A stretch of DNA of 64,000 nt from the NCBI RefSeq assembly GCF_004115155.1, contig NZ_RDSM01000003.1:744001-808000 (forward strand), in the 5' to 3' direction. The position numbers and the translations under genes were made by a program. The notes beneath the pieces were generated by a model. The model worked only from the letters and a program-made list of their open reading frames with translations, had not been told where the DNA came from and did no database searches. Shown here one piece after another: positions 42,238 to 54,361 of this stretch. How positions within the stretch are numbered: the first letter of the stretch is position 1; the number at the start of each line of letters is the position of its first letter. The DNA is from Granulicella sibirica (GTDB taxonomy: Bacteria; Acidobacteriota; Terriglobia; Terriglobales; Acidobacteriaceae).

Positions 42238-43113
42238 ATGGCAGCAGCAGGAATGAAGCGGAAGCACATTGGTGTCCATCTCGGCACCGCAGGCGGATGT
42301 TGGACAGCAGTCAACCGGGCCGTCGAGGCCGGCGCAAACACCTTCCAGATCTTCTCTTCGAGCCCCCGCCAGTGGCGCGCCGCCGACGTCAAGCCCGAAG
42401 ATGCAAAGAAGATGCACGACCTCCGCAAGGAGCTCGCCATCGGTCCCGTCTCCATCCATGCCAGCTACCTCATCAACCTCTGCAGCCAGACCGGAAGCGT
42501 CCGCGAAAACAGCATCTCCGCCTTCCGCTGCGAAGTCGAACGCGCCCTCGCCCTTGGAGCCGAATACCTCGTCCTCCATCCCGGAAGTTGGAAGGGCCTC
42601 ACTCGCGAAGAGGGCCTCCGCCTCGCCGCACAATCGATAGAAAAAGCCATCGACGGCCTCCCCTGGCAGGGCAGGGACTTCAAGATCCTCATCGAAAACA
42701 CCGCCGGAGCCGAGTTCTCCCTCGGTGGAAGCCTCGAGCAGGTAGCCGAACTCGTCGAACGCCTGCAGATGTGCGCCCCCGTCGGCGTCTGTCTCGACAC
42801 CTGCCACATGCACGTCGCCGGCTACGACATCGTCACCTCCACAGGTTACGAAGAGACCATGTCACTCGTCGGCGCCAGCATAGGCACTGAAACCGTCCGC
42901 CTCTGGCACTGCAACGACGCCAAAGCTTCACAGGGCTCCAAATTGGACCGCCACGAGCACATCGGCGAAGGCACCATCGGTGCCGAGGCCTTTCGCCGCC
43001 TCCTCCACGACTCGCGGTTTGCCCACTGCGCCTTCATCGCCGAAACCCCCGTCGACGCGCCCGGTGACGAAGCCCGCAACGTCACCGTCCTCCGCACCCT
43101 CGCCGCCCGCTAG
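42238..43113 (+). CDS. nfo: Deoxyribonuclease IV (AP endonuclease)
   Basis: The 291-residue TIM-barrel enzyme has the endonuclease IV zinc motifs: I-H-A-S-Y-L-I-N-L, L-H-P-G-S, I-E-N-T-A-G, C-L-D-T-C-H-M-H-V-A-G-Y-D and N-D-A-K followed by D-R-H-E-H-I-G-E-G. It cleaves abasic sites in base-excision repair. The ATG at 42238 is used; the next ATG (42253) would also fit the family. It is the last gene before the ribosomal superoperon, with a 503-base gap. Confidence 0.93.
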   Translation: MAAAGMKRKHIGVHLGTAGGCWTAVNRAVEAGANTFQIFSSSPRQWRAADVKPEDAKKMHDLRKELAIGPVSIHASYLINLCSQTGSVRENSISAFRCEVERALALGAEYLVLHPGSWKGLTREEGLRLAAQSIEKAIDGLPWQGRDFKILIENTAGAEFSLGGSLEQVAELVERLQMCAPVGVCLDTCHMHVAGYDIVTSTGYEETMSLVGASIGTETVRLWHCNDAKASQGSKLDRHEHIGEGTIGAEAFRRLLHDSRFAHCAFIAETPVDAPGDEARNVTVLRTLAAR

Positions 43114-43616
43114 GCCGCAGAATCGTCGCGGTAGTCTTGACGCTCCACCAGGATTTTGGTACCGTAGGAAGGTTCCGCGAATATCCGGAGCCATTCGCCG
43201 GGAAGTGACGGCGGCAACTGGATACAAGAGATTCAACACAGAGCTTCCGCAAAGAGAAAGGGAAGCAGAATTCTGTGACCTATCGCAATCGTGCCTGCGA
43301 CACCCTCCACCCTCACGGGATCCAAAGGATGGGCTATGTGGGCCGGGACAGCGAAACGGAGCCGACTGCAGCATGCCTCCCCGGGCGGCAGCAAGTACGG
43401 TCACCGTCGACTGTTATCACCTCAGACGTGAAAGCAGCAAACGCGTGGTTTGCAGTCAGCAGTACGGCCGCGCGCAGGATTCAGGACTTCGCCCGGAACG
43501 CCACTTTGGTGTTCCGTCCTTCGTGTGTGCGGCTACATACAACGGATCGAGCGAGGGAGCTGCCCTGCGCCGAGCCCGAATCAACCGATTTGGGTAAGAC
43601 CTAAGGAGTTTCACCA
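43114..43616 (+). other. 503-bp leader region upstream of rpsL
   Basis: No gene is supported. The promoter candidate at 43137-43165 is near the left end, so a transcript would carry a leader of about 450 bases before the rpsL GTG, unusually long for this operon. The right end has AAGGAG 10 bases before the start. I see no known riboswitch or ribosomal-protein leader motif, but unrecognised structure is possible. Confidence 0.45.
43137..43165 (+). promoter_or_regulatory. Candidate promoter of the str operon
   Basis: TTGACG (43137-43142) and TACCGT (43160-43165) are separated by 17 bp. The -35 element is near consensus and the -10 is weaker. It is the best match in the space before rpsL. Confidence 0.4.
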
Positions 43617-44021
43617 GTGCCTACGTTCCATCAACTCGTCAAGCAGGGCCGCACGCCGACCCGTTACAAGACTGCCAGCCCCGCCCTCCAGGGCTCTCCC
43701 CAGCGCCGCGGCGTCTGCACCCGCGTCTACACCCAGACCCCCAAGAAGCCGAACTCGGCCCTCCGCAAGGTCGCCCGCGTCCGCCTCACCAATGGCATCG
43801 AAGTCACCACCTATATCCCGGGCATCGGCCACAACCTGCAGGAGCACTCGATCGTGCTCATCCGCGGCGGTCGCGTGAAGGATCTACCGGGTGTTCGTTA
43901 CCACGTCGTTCGCGGCACGCTTGATTCCGTCGGCGTCGCGAACCGCAAGCAGAGCCGCTCGAAGTACGGCGCGAAGCGTCCGAAGGCCGGCGCAGCCGCC
44001 CCGACCGGCAAGAAGAAGTAG
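43617..44021 (+). CDS. rpsL: 30S ribosomal protein S12
   Basis: The 134-residue protein binds near the decoding site. The streptomycin-site segment [11 protein letters not shown] and G-R-V-K-D-L-P-G-V are both wild type, so no resistance change is visible. The GTG start is supported by AAGGAG 8 bases upstream and gives M-P-T-F-H-Q-L. A C-terminal tail of Lys and Ala (about 120-134) is slightly longer than in E. coli. First gene of the str-S10-spc superoperon. Confidence 0.97.
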   Translation: MPTFHQLVKQGRTPTRYKTASPALQGSPQRRGVCTRVYTQTPKKPNSALRKVARVRLTNGIEVTTYIPGIGHNLQEHSIVLIRGGRVKDLPGVRYHVVRGTLDSVGVANRKQSRSKYGAKRPKAGAAAPTGKKK

Positions 44022-44030
44022 TCAAGTTCC

Positions 44031-44052
44031 GGGGCCGGGTAAGTCCGGCCCC
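44031..44052 (+). promoter_or_regulatory. Hairpin in the rpsL-rpsG intergenic region
   Basis: GGGGCCGG (44031-44038) and CCGGCCCC (44045-44052) pair perfectly around a 6-nt loop. No U run follows, so it is not a terminator. In E. coli this interval binds S7 for translational feedback, so this hairpin may play the same role; the resemblance is positional only. Confidence 0.5.
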
Positions 44053-44111
44053 ATCAACCATGTCCAGCTCTTGAGAAGTCCGGCGCTGGAGGAAGACGAG
44101 AAAGAGAAGAA

Positions 44112-44582
44112 ATGCCCCGTAAAGGTTACATCGCCAAGCGTGAAGTTGCTCCCGACCCGGTCTACAACTCGACCCTGGTCACAAAGTTTGTGAACTCGAT
44201 GATGTGGGGCGGCAAGAAGTCCACCGCCCAGGGCATCTTCTACACCGCCATGACGAACCTCGAGCAGAAGGGTGGCGACGAGGCCCTCAAGCTCTTTAAG
44301 AAGGCCATCGAGAATTGCAAGCCTCTACTCGAAGTCAAGAGCCGCCGCGTGGGCGGAGCTAACTACCAGGTTCCCATCGAAGTTCTCCCTGAGCGCCGCA
44401 CCTCACTCGCTATCCGCTGGCTCGTGACCTATGGTCGCGCCCGCGGCGAAAAGGGAATGGTCGACAAGCTCACCGCCGAGCTGCTCGATGCAGCCAACGG
44501 CCGTGGCGCCGCGATGAAGAAGAAGGAAGACGTCCACCGTATGGCCGAAGCCAACAAGGCATTCGCTCATTACCGTTGGTAA
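44112..44582 (+). CDS. rpsG: 30S ribosomal protein S7
   Basis: The 156-residue protein starts [10 protein letters not shown] and has the core [14 protein letters not shown] that contacts 16S rRNA. S7 nucleates the head of the small subunit and is the usual autogenous regulator of the str operon. Spacing to rpsL is 90 bases and includes the hairpin described above. Confidence 0.97.
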   Translation: MPRKGYIAKREVAPDPVYNSTLVTKFVNSMMWGGKKSTAQGIFYTAMTNLEQKGGDEALKLFKKAIENCKPLLEVKSRRVGGANYQVPIEVLPERRTSLAIRWLVTYGRARGEKGMVDKLTAELLDAANGRGAAMKKKEDVHRMAEANKAFAHYRW

Positions 44583-44662
44583 TCGGAAGTTCCTGCTTCG
44601 TTCGGTAATTTGACCTTGGATTTAGAACCGCTGGCCTGGGCCAGCAGATAGAGATCAAGACT

Positions 44663-46756
<2,094 letters not shown>

Positions 46757-46842
46757 AGAAAGACAGCAAATTCTTGGCCTTATCTTCCTTAGGCCGCCAA
46801 CAGATTGAGCAGTCAACGCAGTAAGCAATACGGAGAGCAGTC

Positions 46843-48030
46843 ATGGGCAAGGAAAAGTTTGACCGGTCTAAGCCGCACGTCAATATTGGCACGGTTGGCC
46901 ACATCGATCACGGCAAAACGACGCTGACCGCGGCGATCACGAAGGTTCTGTCGAAGCACAACCCGAACAACACGTTCCGTTCGTTCGACACCATCGACAA
47001 CGCTCCGGAAGAGCGCGAGCGCGGTATCACCATCGCGACCTCGCACGTCGAGTACGAAACGGCGAACCGGCACTACGCGCACGTCGACTGCCCGGGCCAC
47101 GCCGATTACATCAAGAACATGATCACCGGCGCCGCCCAGATGGACGGAGCGATTCTCGTGGTCGCCGCCACCGACGGCCCGATGCCCCAGACGAAGGAGC
47201 ACGTTCTCCTTGCCCGTCAGGTCGGCGTTCCCTTCATCGTCGTGTTCCTGAACAAGTGCGATGCTGTCGAAGACGAAGAGCTCATCGAACTCGTCGAGAT
47301 GGAAGTCCGCGAGCTCCTTTCGAAGTACGACTACCCCGGCGACGACACCCCGATCATCCGTGGTTCGGCCCTCGGCGCGCTCAACGGCGAAGCCCAGTGG
47401 GAAGCCAAGATCGACGAGCTCATGGCCGCGGTCGACAAGTACATTCCCCAGCCCGAGCGTGCGGTCAACCTGCCGTTCCTGATGCCGATCGAAGACATCT
47501 TCTCGATCTCGGGTCGCGGAACCGTGGTCACCGGCCGTATCGAGCGTGGCAAGATCAAGGTGGGCGAAGCCTGCGAGATCGTCGGTTTCCGCGACACGCG
47601 CGCGACCGTCTGCACTGGTGTCGAGATGTTCAAGAAGCAGCTTGACGAAGGCCTCGCCGGAGATAACGCCGGCCTCCTCCTGCGCGGTATCGCGAAGGAA
47701 GATGTCGAGCGTGGCATGGTGCTTGCGAAGCCTGGTTCGATCACGCCGCACACCGAGTTCAAGGGCGAGATCTACGTTCTGAGCAAGGAAGAAGGCGGAC
47801 GTCACACTCCGTTCTTCAACGGCTACCGTCCCCAGTTCTACTTCCGCACCACCGACGTGACCGGATCGGCGAAGCTGCCGGCTGGCATCGAGATGGTGAT
47901 GCCTGGCGATAACGTTCAGCTCGAGATCACGCTGCACACGCCGGTCGCGATGGAGAAGGGTCTGCGCTTCGCTATCCGCGAAGGCGGACGCACCGTCGGA
48001 GCCGGTACCATCTCCGAGATCATCAAGTAA
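46843..48030 (+). CDS. tuf: Translation elongation factor Tu
   Basis: The 395-residue GTPase carries aminoacyl-tRNA to the ribosome. G1 is [11 protein letters not shown]3 is [12 protein letters not shown] and G4 is N-K-C-D. Domains II and III are complete, ending with [10 protein letters not shown]. It is the last str gene and is followed by an AT-rich gap before rpsJ that may hold a separate promoter. Confidence 0.97.
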   Translation: MGKEKFDRSKPHVNIGTVGHIDHGKTTLTAAITKVLSKHNPNNTFRSFDTIDNAPEERERGITIATSHVEYETANRHYAHVDCPGHADYIKNMITGAAQMDGAILVVAATDGPMPQTKEHVLLARQVGVPFIVVFLNKCDAVEDEELIELVEMEVRELLSKYDYPGDDTPIIRGSALGALNGEAQWEAKIDELMAAVDKYIPQPERAVNLPFLMPIEDIFSISGRGTVVTGRIERGKIKVGEACEIVGFRDTRATVCTGVEMFKKQLDEGLAGDNAGLLLRGIAKEDVERGMVLAKPGSITPHTEFKGEIYVLSKEEGGRHTPFFNGYRPQFYFRTTDVTGSAKLPAGIEMVMPGDNVQLEITLHTPVAMEKGLRFAIREGGRTVGAGTISEIIK

Positions 48031-48041
48031 AATAAGGCTTT

Positions 48042-48071
48042 ATAACAAAAGCTGTTGCTTGTTTTTATATA
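48042..48071 (+). promoter_or_regulatory. Weak candidate promoter before rpsJ
   Basis: ATAACA (48042-48047, four of six consensus bases) and TATATA (48066-48071, four of six) have an 18-bp spacer in an AT-rich patch that stands out from the GC-rich operon. Function is uncertain. Confidence 0.3.
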
Positions 48072-48076
48072 TCGAG

Positions 48077-48120
48077 GCCTGTCGGCCCATTGAGATGTAA
48101 GCAGGAAATGACCGGCAGGC
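48077..48120 (+). promoter_or_regulatory. Candidate S10-leader stem ahead of rpsJ
   Basis: GCCTGTCGG (48077-48085) can pair with CCGGCAGGC (48112-48120), with one U-G pair, enclosing about 26 bases. It lies between tuf and rpsJ, where the L4-controlled S10 leader is found in proteobacteria, but I cannot match it to that family. Confidence 0.35.
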
Positions 48121-48156
48121 ACTCCAAACGATCTTTGCAGGAAGAAAGAGAATCAC

Positions 48157-48474
48157 ATGGCTGGACAGAGAATCAGAATCCGTTTGAAGGCGTATGACTA
48201 CCGCGTGCTTGACACGTCCACCGGCGAGATCGTCGAGACGGCGAAGCGCACCGGAGCTCAGGTTGCCGGACCCATTCCGCTCCCGACGATGAAGAACAAG
48301 TACTGCGTTCTGCGCTCGCCCCACGTTGACAAGAAGTCGCGCGAGGCCTTCGAGATTCGTACGCACAAGCGCCTGATCGACATCCTTGAGCCCACGCAGC
48401 AGACGGTGGATGCGCTCATGAAGCTCGATCTTCCCGCTGGCGTCGACGTTGAGATCAAGACGGTACAAAAATAG
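48157..48474 (+). CDS. rpsJ: 30S ribosomal protein S10
   Basis: The 105-residue protein matches S10 in length, with the conserved loop and strand [11 protein letters not shown] and I-R-T-H-K-R-L. It sits in the head of the 30S subunit and also joins the NusB transcription-antitermination complex. The preceding AGGAAGAAAGAG gives a purine-rich ribosome-binding region. It opens the S10 section of the superoperon. Confidence 0.97.
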   Translation: MAGQRIRIRLKAYDYRVLDTSTGEIVETAKRTGAQVAGPIPLPTMKNKYCVLRSPHVDKKSREAFEIRTHKRLIDILEPTQQTVDALMKLDLPAGVDVEIKTVQK

Positions 48475-48555
48475 CCTCGTAACAAAGGCCTTTACGTTTT
48501 CGCACCATTCACCCGGCAGTGCTCTTCTCGAGCATGATGAGGAAAGGAACTCAGT

Positions 48556-49293
48556 ATGTCAGTCGTAGGAATCCTTGGTAAGAAAATTGGTATGACCCAG
48601 ATCTTTGACGAGCGTGGAGATGTTCATCCCGTTACCGTTCTCAAGGCTGGCCCATGCGTCATCACCCAGCTCAAGACCGTCGCGAAGGACGGCTACGACG
48701 CCGCCCAGATCGGCTACGTCGACTTCGTCAAGGCGTCCAAGATCAACAAGGCGATGACCGGTCACTTCGCGAAGTCGAACGTGCCTCCCGTCAAGATGAT
48801 CAAGGAAGTCGGCATCGAAGTCGCCAAGGCTGGCGATGATGTGGAAGACGCCGTCAAGGCTGGCGATCGCGTTCTGGTCGACATCTTCAACGACGAGCGC
48901 TTCGTCGATGTCATCGGCACCTCCAAGGGCCGCGGCTTCGCGGGCGTCATTCGCCGCCACGGCTTCGGCGGCGGACCCAAGTCGCACGGTCACATGTTCC
49001 AAGTGCAGGGCTCGATCGGTGCTTCGTCGTTCCCCTCGCGCGTCTTCCCTGGCCAGCGTATGCCCGGTCACATGGGACATGCCCAGATCACGGTCCGCAA
49101 CCTCCGCATCCGCGGCATCGACCTCGAGGACAACCTCATCCTGGTTGAAGGCGCAGTCCCCGGACCGCGTGATGGTTTCGTCCTGATCTCGAAGGCCAAG
49201 GCTCCGCCGCGTGAGCGTCGTGGGTTTGCCGGTGCCGCCACGAAGGATGCTCTCAAGGCCTCCAAGAAGGCTGCGCCGTCCAAGAAGAAGTAA
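48556..49293 (+). CDS. rplC: 50S ribosomal protein L3
   Basis: The 245-residue protein is longer than the usual 205-215, through a Lys/Ala-rich C-terminal tail (about 215-245). The core has I-G-K-K-I-G-M-T-Q near the start and the G-F-G-G-G-P-K-S-H-G-H-x-x-x-x-x-G-S-I-G loop that reaches the peptidyl-transferase centre. It initiates 50S assembly. Start: ATG with AGGAAAGGA upstream. Confidence 0.96.
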   Translation: MSVVGILGKKIGMTQIFDERGDVHPVTVLKAGPCVITQLKTVAKDGYDAAQIGYVDFVKASKINKAMTGHFAKSNVPPVKMIKEVGIEVAKAGDDVEDAVKAGDRVLVDIFNDERFVDVIGTSKGRGFAGVIRRHGFGGGPKSHGHMFQVQGSIGASSFPSRVFPGQRMPGHMGHAQITVRNLRIRGIDLEDNLILVEGAVPGPRDGFVLISKAKAPPRERRGFAGAATKDALKASKKAAPSKKK

Positions 49294-49396
49294 AGAAAAA
49301 GCTTCCCAACAGAGAGCCCTGAGTTTTCACAGCATCGGGGCTCGCAAACAAAGTCAGGGCTCGCCGCATCGATGGCGGGCAAGAAGAGAGAAGAAG

Positions 49397-50065
49397 ATGG
49401 CAAACATCAACGTAGTCAATCTGGGTGGGGAGAAGGTCGCAGAGTTCGAACTCAACGACATCTTCACCGCAGAGATCAACGACGCGCTCCTGTGGGAGGC
49501 GGTCAAGCACTATCGGGCCGCCCTCCGTCAGGGAACCGCCGCCACCAAGACCCGCAAGAACGTCTCCGGTTCGGGTAAGAAGCTCTGGAAGCAGAAGGGA
49601 ACCGGCCGCGCGCGTATCGGTTCGATCCGCTCTCCTCTCTGGCGTTCGGGTGGTACGGTCCACGGACCCCAGCCCCGCAGCTATGAGTACGCGTTCCCCA
49701 AGAAGAAGCTCTTCGGTGCCCTGCGCTCGGCCATCGCCGCCAAGATCGCGGAAGGCAAGCTCACCATCGTCGATTCCTTCGCCGTTTCGGAAGGCAAGAC
49801 CAAGATCTACCGCAACGCGCTGAACAAGCTCGAGGCCGGCAAGACCACGCTTCTGGTCGAGTCCAGCCAGAAGCTCGACGAGAACCTTTATCTCGGTTCG
49901 CGCAACCTCTCGGGCGTTGAGCTTGTGCTCAGCTCCGAAGTCCACCCCTACGATCTGCTCAAGTATGAGCACGCCGTGTTCTCCCGCGACGCCTTCGAGG
50001 CCATCCAGGAAACACTCGCCAAGAACACGTCGAAGCGCAAGGCTTCCGAGAAGGAGGTTGCGTAA
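49397..50065 (+). CDS. rplD: 50S ribosomal protein L4
   Basis: The 222-residue protein contains the long exit-tunnel loop with the R-x-G-S-I-R-S-P-L-W region and G-G-x-V-H-G-P. L4 is the classical autogenous regulator of S10 operons. The ATG at 49397 gives M-A-N-I-N-V-V-N-L and follows AGAGAAGAAG; an ORF running farther upstream has no matching residues. Its TAA overlaps the rplW ATG by one base. Confidence 0.95.
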   Translation: MANINVVNLGGEKVAEFELNDIFTAEINDALLWEAVKHYRAALRQGTAATKTRKNVSGSGKKLWKQKGTGRARIGSIRSPLWRSGGTVHGPQPRSYEYAFPKKKLFGALRSAIAAKIAEGKLTIVDSFAVSEGKTKIYRNALNKLEAGKTTLLVESSQKLDENLYLGSRNLSGVELVLSSEVHPYDLLKYEHAVFSRDAFEAIQETLAKNTSKRKASEKEVA

Positions 50066-50358
50066 TGCCAACCCTCTATACCGTCATTCGCCGCCCCCTC
50101 ATCACTGAAAAGGGCATGACCGTCAAGGAAGTCCAGAACACGCTCGTCTTCGAGGTCGCCCTCAAGGCCACCAAGACCGAAGTCAAGCAGGCCGTCGAGA
50201 CGCTGTTCAAGGTCAAGGTCCACGGTGTCCGCACCGCGACCGTCGAAGGCAAAGAACGTCGCCGTGGCAAGTTCGCCGGCTACCGCCCCGACTGGAAGAA
50301 GGCTTACGTTCGCCTGAAGGCCGGCGAAAAGATGCCCGAGTACCTCGACAGCCTCTAA
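50065..50358 (+). CDS. rplW: 50S ribosomal protein L23
   Basis: The 97-residue protein binds 23S rRNA at the tunnel exit, where SRP and trigger factor dock. The N-terminal [12 protein letters not shown] and K-V-K-V-H-G-V-R-T are typical. It is coupled to rplD (TAATG) and followed by an 88-base gap to rplB. Confidence 0.96.
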   Translation: MPTLYTVIRRPLITEKGMTVKEVQNTLVFEVALKATKTEVKQAVETLFKVKVHGVRTATVEGKERRRGKFAGYRPDWKKAYVRLKAGEKMPEYLDSL

Positions 50359-50446
50359 GCCGCCCGGGTCATCTCCGCGCAGCTCACAGATATCGCTTCA
50401 CGTATGCCTCGCGTCACAGAGGCGCAAAGAGCAAGGGAACAGAACA

Positions 50447-51271
50447 ATGCCGATTAAATCATTCCGCCCCACAACGCCGACACTCCGCTTCGCGACGAAG
50501 CTGGTGAACGACGACATCACGACCGACAAGCCCTACAAGCCACTCCTGGGCGTCAAGCCCCGGACCGGCGGTCGCAACTCGACCGGCGCCATGACCATGC
50601 GTCACCAGGGCGGCGGTCACAAGCAGAAGCTTCGTCTCATCGACTTCAAGCGCGACAAGTACGGCATCCCCGGCACCGTTGCGACCGTCGAGTACGATCC
50701 CAACCGCAGCTCTCGCATCGCGCTGATCAACTACGTGGACGGCGAGAAGCGCTACATCATCCAGCCCGTCGGGCTCAAGGTCGGCCAGTCGATCATGAGC
50801 GGTCCCGATGCCGATATTCTCGTCGGCAACGCACTCCCGCTCAAGTTCATCCCGACCGGTACGATCGTGCACAACATCGAGCTCCGTCCCGGCAAGGGCG
50901 CGCAGATGGCCCGTTCGGCCGGCGCTCAGGTTAACCTCGTGGCCAAGGAAGGCGACTACGCTCTCCTGAAGCTCCCCTCCGGTGAGACCCGGCGCGTGCT
51001 CGTCGAGTGCATGGCGACCATCGGCCAGGTCGGCAACACCGACCACGAGAACGTCACCATCGGTAAGGCTGGACGCAACCGCTGGAAGGGCATTCGTCCT
51101 TCAAACCGCGGCGTCTCGATGAACCCCGTCGATCACCCGCACGGTGGTGGTGAGGGTAAGACCTCGGGCGGACGTCACCCGGTAACCCCGTGGGGCCAGC
51201 CGACACGTGGATACAAGACGCGCAATAACAAGCGCACCGACGTATTCATCGTGAACCGCCGCACCAAGTAA
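50447..51271 (+). CDS. rplB: 50S ribosomal protein L2
   Basis: The 274-residue protein is essential for subunit joining and peptidyl transfer. It has the characteristic G-R-N-x-x-G-x-x-T-x-R-H-x-G-G-G-H-K-Q segment (about 42-60) and the C-terminal [11 protein letters not shown] motif. Length is normal. Confidence 0.97.
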   Translation: MPIKSFRPTTPTLRFATKLVNDDITTDKPYKPLLGVKPRTGGRNSTGAMTMRHQGGGHKQKLRLIDFKRDKYGIPGTVATVEYDPNRSSRIALINYVDGEKRYIIQPVGLKVGQSIMSGPDADILVGNALPLKFIPTGTIVHNIELRPGKGAQMARSAGAQVNLVAKEGDYALLKLPSGETRRVLVECMATIGQVGNTDHENVTIGKAGRNRWKGIRPSNRGVSMNPVDHPHGGGEGKTSGGRHPVTPWGQPTRGYKTRNNKRTDVFIVNRRTK

Positions 51272-51375
51272 GTATTTCGCAGTCTTTTTTTACGCCGAGA
51301 GTAAGCCCAAGTCTCGTAAGTTGAGATTCGTCGTATTCAGCAACCAGCATCAACCAGCAACTCGGAGCAAGACAT

Positions 51376-51663
51376 ATGTCACGATCTGCAAAGAAGGGTC
51401 CCTTCATCGACGCTCACCTGATGAAGAAGATCGACGTCATGAACGCGGCGAACGACAAGAAGGTCCTCAGGACCTGGTCGCGCCGCTCGACCATCCACCC
51501 CGACTTCGTCGGCCACACCATCGCCGTCCACAACGGACGCAAGTTCATCCCGGTCTACGTGACGGAGAACATGGTGGGCCACAAGCTCGGTGAGTTCTCG
51601 GCGACCCGCACCTTCAAGGGCCACTCGGCGCGCGCCTCCGAATCCTCCGCAAAGCCCAAGTAA
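51376..51663 (+). CDS. rpsS: 30S ribosomal protein S19
   Basis: The 95-residue protein begins [11 protein letters not shown] and contains [11 protein letters not shown] and [15 protein letters not shown]. It contacts S13 and the A-site tRNA in the 30S head. A short Ser/Ala/Lys tail is present. Confidence 0.96.
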   Translation: MSRSAKKGPFIDAHLMKKIDVMNAANDKKVLRTWSRRSTIHPDFVGHTIAVHNGRKFIPVYVTENMVGHKLGEFSATRTFKGHSARASESSAKPK

Positions 51664-51771
51664 TCCGGCGCATCCAGTTAGAGCGATAGATACGCCGCAC
51701 TTCGGAAGAAGACAAGGCGAAGCAGAAAATTCGAGAAGTTCGCGGGCAAGTGAAGCCCGAAGGAAACGATC

Positions 51772-52296
51772 ATGGCAAAGACCGCAGTACAGCAACCCCG
51801 AGAGTTCCGCGCTGAAGCCAAATTTCAGCGCACCAGTCCACAGAAGGCGCGGCTCGTTCTCGAGCTCATCAAGGGCCTCCGCGTCGAGGCGGCGATCAAC
51901 GCCATCCACTTCAGCTCCAAGCGCATGGCGCCGGTGATCGAAAAGGTTCTCCGTTCGGCCATCCAGAATGCCAGCTACGTCTCCGACGAGCAGGGCCTGG
52001 ATGTCGACATCGATAACCTCTACGTCCGCACCGCGATCGCGAACGAAGGCCCGCGCATGAAGCGCATCCGCCCCGCTCCGATGGGACGCGCCTTCCGCTA
52101 CCAGCGCAGGCTCTGCCACATCATCGTGACCGTCGCCGAAAAGGGCGCGGTAGCCGCTGACACGACCGGCACGACCGAGACGGCGAAGGCCGCCAAGGGC
52201 GCACCGGCGAAGAAGACGGCAGCGAAGAAGGCTCCAGCCAAGAAGGCAGCCGCGAAGAAAGCGGCTCCCAAGAAGGCAGCGGCGGCAAAAGCTTAG
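51772..52296 (+). CDS. rplV: 50S ribosomal protein L22 with H1-like C-terminal tail
   Basis: The core (about 1-124) is a normal L22, with S-P-Q-K-A-R-L-V-L and the tunnel hairpin around P-A-P-M-G-R-A. The last 50 residues (125-174) are almost only Ala and Lys with a few Thr and Pro in A-A-K-K/P-A-K-K units, like histone H1 tails. Total length of 174 is about 60 over the family norm. The tail probably binds rRNA or DNA non-specifically. Confidence 0.93.
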   Translation: MAKTAVQQPREFRAEAKFQRTSPQKARLVLELIKGLRVEAAINAIHFSSKRMAPVIEKVLRSAIQNASYVSDEQGLDVDIDNLYVRTAIANEGPRMKRIRPAPMGRAFRYQRRLCHIIVTVAEKGAVAADTTGTTETAKAAKGAPAKKTAAKKAPAKKAAAKKAAPKKAAAAKA

Positions 52297-52309
52297 GATT
52301 CTGATCGCG

Positions 52310-52325
52310 ACTCAAAATTTTGAGT
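52310..52325. other. Perfect AT-rich palindrome before rpsC
   Basis: ACTCAAAA (52310-52317) is followed directly by TTTTGAGT (52318-52325), a 16-bp perfect palindrome in an otherwise GC-rich operon, 14 bases after the rplV stop. It could be a cruciform, a protein-binding site or part of a promoter. Confidence 0.4.
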
Positions 52326-52414
52326 AGCTAATACGCGGTTTTCAGGTAAACTTAGAAATTGTGCATGGGTGCCGGACCGGCTAGACCGAGTCAAGGCAAC
52401 AATAAAGGGAAGCT

Positions 52415-53083
52415 ATGGGACAGAAGGTCCATCCGTATGGGTTTCGCCTCGGCATCAACAAGCCGTGGAAGTCACGCTGGTTCGTCGAACGCGGCTACGA
52501 TAAGTTGCTCGTTGAGGACGTCAAGCTCAAGGCCGAGCTTCGCGAGAAGCTGAAGGCAGCCGGTGTAAGCTCCGTTGAAGTCGAGCGTCCGGGCAACAAG
52601 CTCCGTCTCATCATCCGCACCGCGCGTCCGGGCATCATCATCGGCCGCAAGGGCGCCGAGATCGACAAGCTCAAGGCCGACATTCAGAAGCGCACCTCGC
52701 GTGAAGTCTTCATCGACATCCTCGAAGTGAACAAGCCTGAGCTCGATGCCCAGCTTGTTGCTGAGAACATCGCTCTGCAGCTCGAGAAGCGCGTCAGCTT
52801 CCGTCGCGCCATGCGTAAGTCGGTTGATTCGGCTCTGCGTTTCGGTTGCAAGGGAATCAAGGTTCGCGTTTCGGGTCGTCTGAACGGAAACGAAATCGCT
52901 CGCTCCGAGTGGTATCTCCAGGGCCGTCTGCCGCTGCACACCCTGCGCGCGGACATCGACTACGGTTTCGCCGAGGCTAACACCACCTACGGCATCATCG
53001 GTGTCAAGACCTGGGTCTACCGTGGAGATATCTACGAGCAGAAGAAGCGTCGTGAGCCCATCACCACCACCGGCGCATTCTAA
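52415..53083 (+). CDS. rpsC: 30S ribosomal protein S3
   Basis: The 222-residue protein opens [13 protein letters not shown] and contains a KH domain with G-R-K-G-A-E-I. It lines the mRNA entry tunnel. The C-terminus ends with T-T-T-G-A-F. Spacing to rplV is 118 bases, wider than between other genes of the S10 part. Confidence 0.97.
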   Translation: MGQKVHPYGFRLGINKPWKSRWFVERGYDKLLVEDVKLKAELREKLKAAGVSSVEVERPGNKLRLIIRTARPGIIIGRKGAEIDKLKADIQKRTSREVFIDILEVNKPELDAQLVAENIALQLEKRVSFRRAMRKSVDSALRFGCKGIKVRVSGRLNGNEIARSEWYLQGRLPLHTLRADIDYGFAEANTTYGIIGVKTWVYRGDIYEQKKRREPITTTGAF

Positions 53084-53190
53084 GTCCGGTACAAGTAACA
53101 GGATCAGGATCCGCAGGTTGACTTAGAACCTGCGGATCGGAATAAAGCAGTATGCCAGGACTTCAGTCCAGCAACTAAGAGGGTTTTGCC

Positions 53191-53631
<441 letters not shown>

Positions 53632-53672
53632 GCACACACGACCTTCGTACCGGAAACACCAGGAAAACGATC

Positions 53673-53945
53673 ATGGAACTCGAAAAGCTTCGCAATCTCT
53701 CGGACGATGAGCTCAAAGCCCAGCAGAACACCGCGGGCGAACAGCTCTTTCGCATCCGTTTCCAGAAGAGCCTCGGCAACAATGACGGAATTAAGAAGAT
53801 CCGCATTCTGAAGCTCGATATCGCGCGCGCCAAGACGATTGCCCGCGAGCGCACCCTCGCTGCCGAGAAGGCTGCCACGCCCGCGGTGGTCCACACCGCA
53901 CCACCCGCGAGCACACGCACCGCCCGCAAGAAAGCGAAGAACTAA
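53673..53945 (+). CDS. rpmC: 50S ribosomal protein L29
   Basis: The core (about 1-65) is normal, with L-R-x-L-S-D-D-E-L and the F-R-I-R-F-Q segment. The total of 90 residues exceeds the usual 63-70 because of a C-terminal Pro/Ala/Thr/Lys tail. It sits near the tunnel exit. Only two bases separate it from rpsQ. Confidence 0.92.
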   Translation: MELEKLRNLSDDELKAQQNTAGEQLFRIRFQKSLGNNDGIKKIRILKLDIARAKTIARERTLAAEKAATPAVVHTAPPASTRTARKKAKN

Positions 53946-53947
53946 TC

Positions 53948-54295
53948 ATGGCTGATACCCAGATTGCCACCCCCGCAACCACCGACCCCCAGACCTCTCG
54001 CCGTAACGAGAAGGTCGGCATCGTCGTTTCGACCAAGATGCAGAAGACCATCGTCGTCGAGATCGAAATGCGCAAGGCTCACCCCAAGTACAAGCGCGTC
54101 ATGAAGTCGAACAAGAAATTCTACGCGCACGACGAGCAGAACTCTGCCCGCGTCGGCGACGTGGTTCGCATCCGTGAGGCCCGGCCACTTTCGAAGCTCA
54201 AGCGCTGGTCGCTCGAGGAGATCGTTCGCCGCTCCTCGCTCGCACAGCTCTCCGATGCGAAGGTCGTTACCACCCCGACCAACGACGCGAAGTAA
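53948..54295 (+). CDS. rpsQ: 30S ribosomal protein S17
   Basis: The 115-residue protein has the OB-fold core with [11 protein letters not shown] and H-P-K-Y-K-R, and a P-L-S-K-L-K-R-W segment. A 22-residue Thr/Pro/Ala-rich N-terminal extension and a C-terminal tail make it longer than the usual 84. It stabilises 16S rRNA in the 5' domain. Confidence 0.93.
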   Translation: MADTQIATPATTDPQTSRRNEKVGIVVSTKMQKTIVVEIEMRKAHPKYKRVMKSNKKFYAHDEQNSARVGDVVRIREARPLSKLKRWSLEEIVRRSSLAQLSDAKVVTTPTNDAK

Positions 54296-54361
54296 AGAAA
54301 AATAAGCAGAAGTTTTGTTTGTCGCCGTTTGGGCTAAGCCCTCGGCATCCAGGAGATTCCA

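Noticed and set aside
46813..47937. 374-residue minus ORF opposite tuf
   Set aside because: Antisense shadow of EF-Tu with no recognisable motifs.
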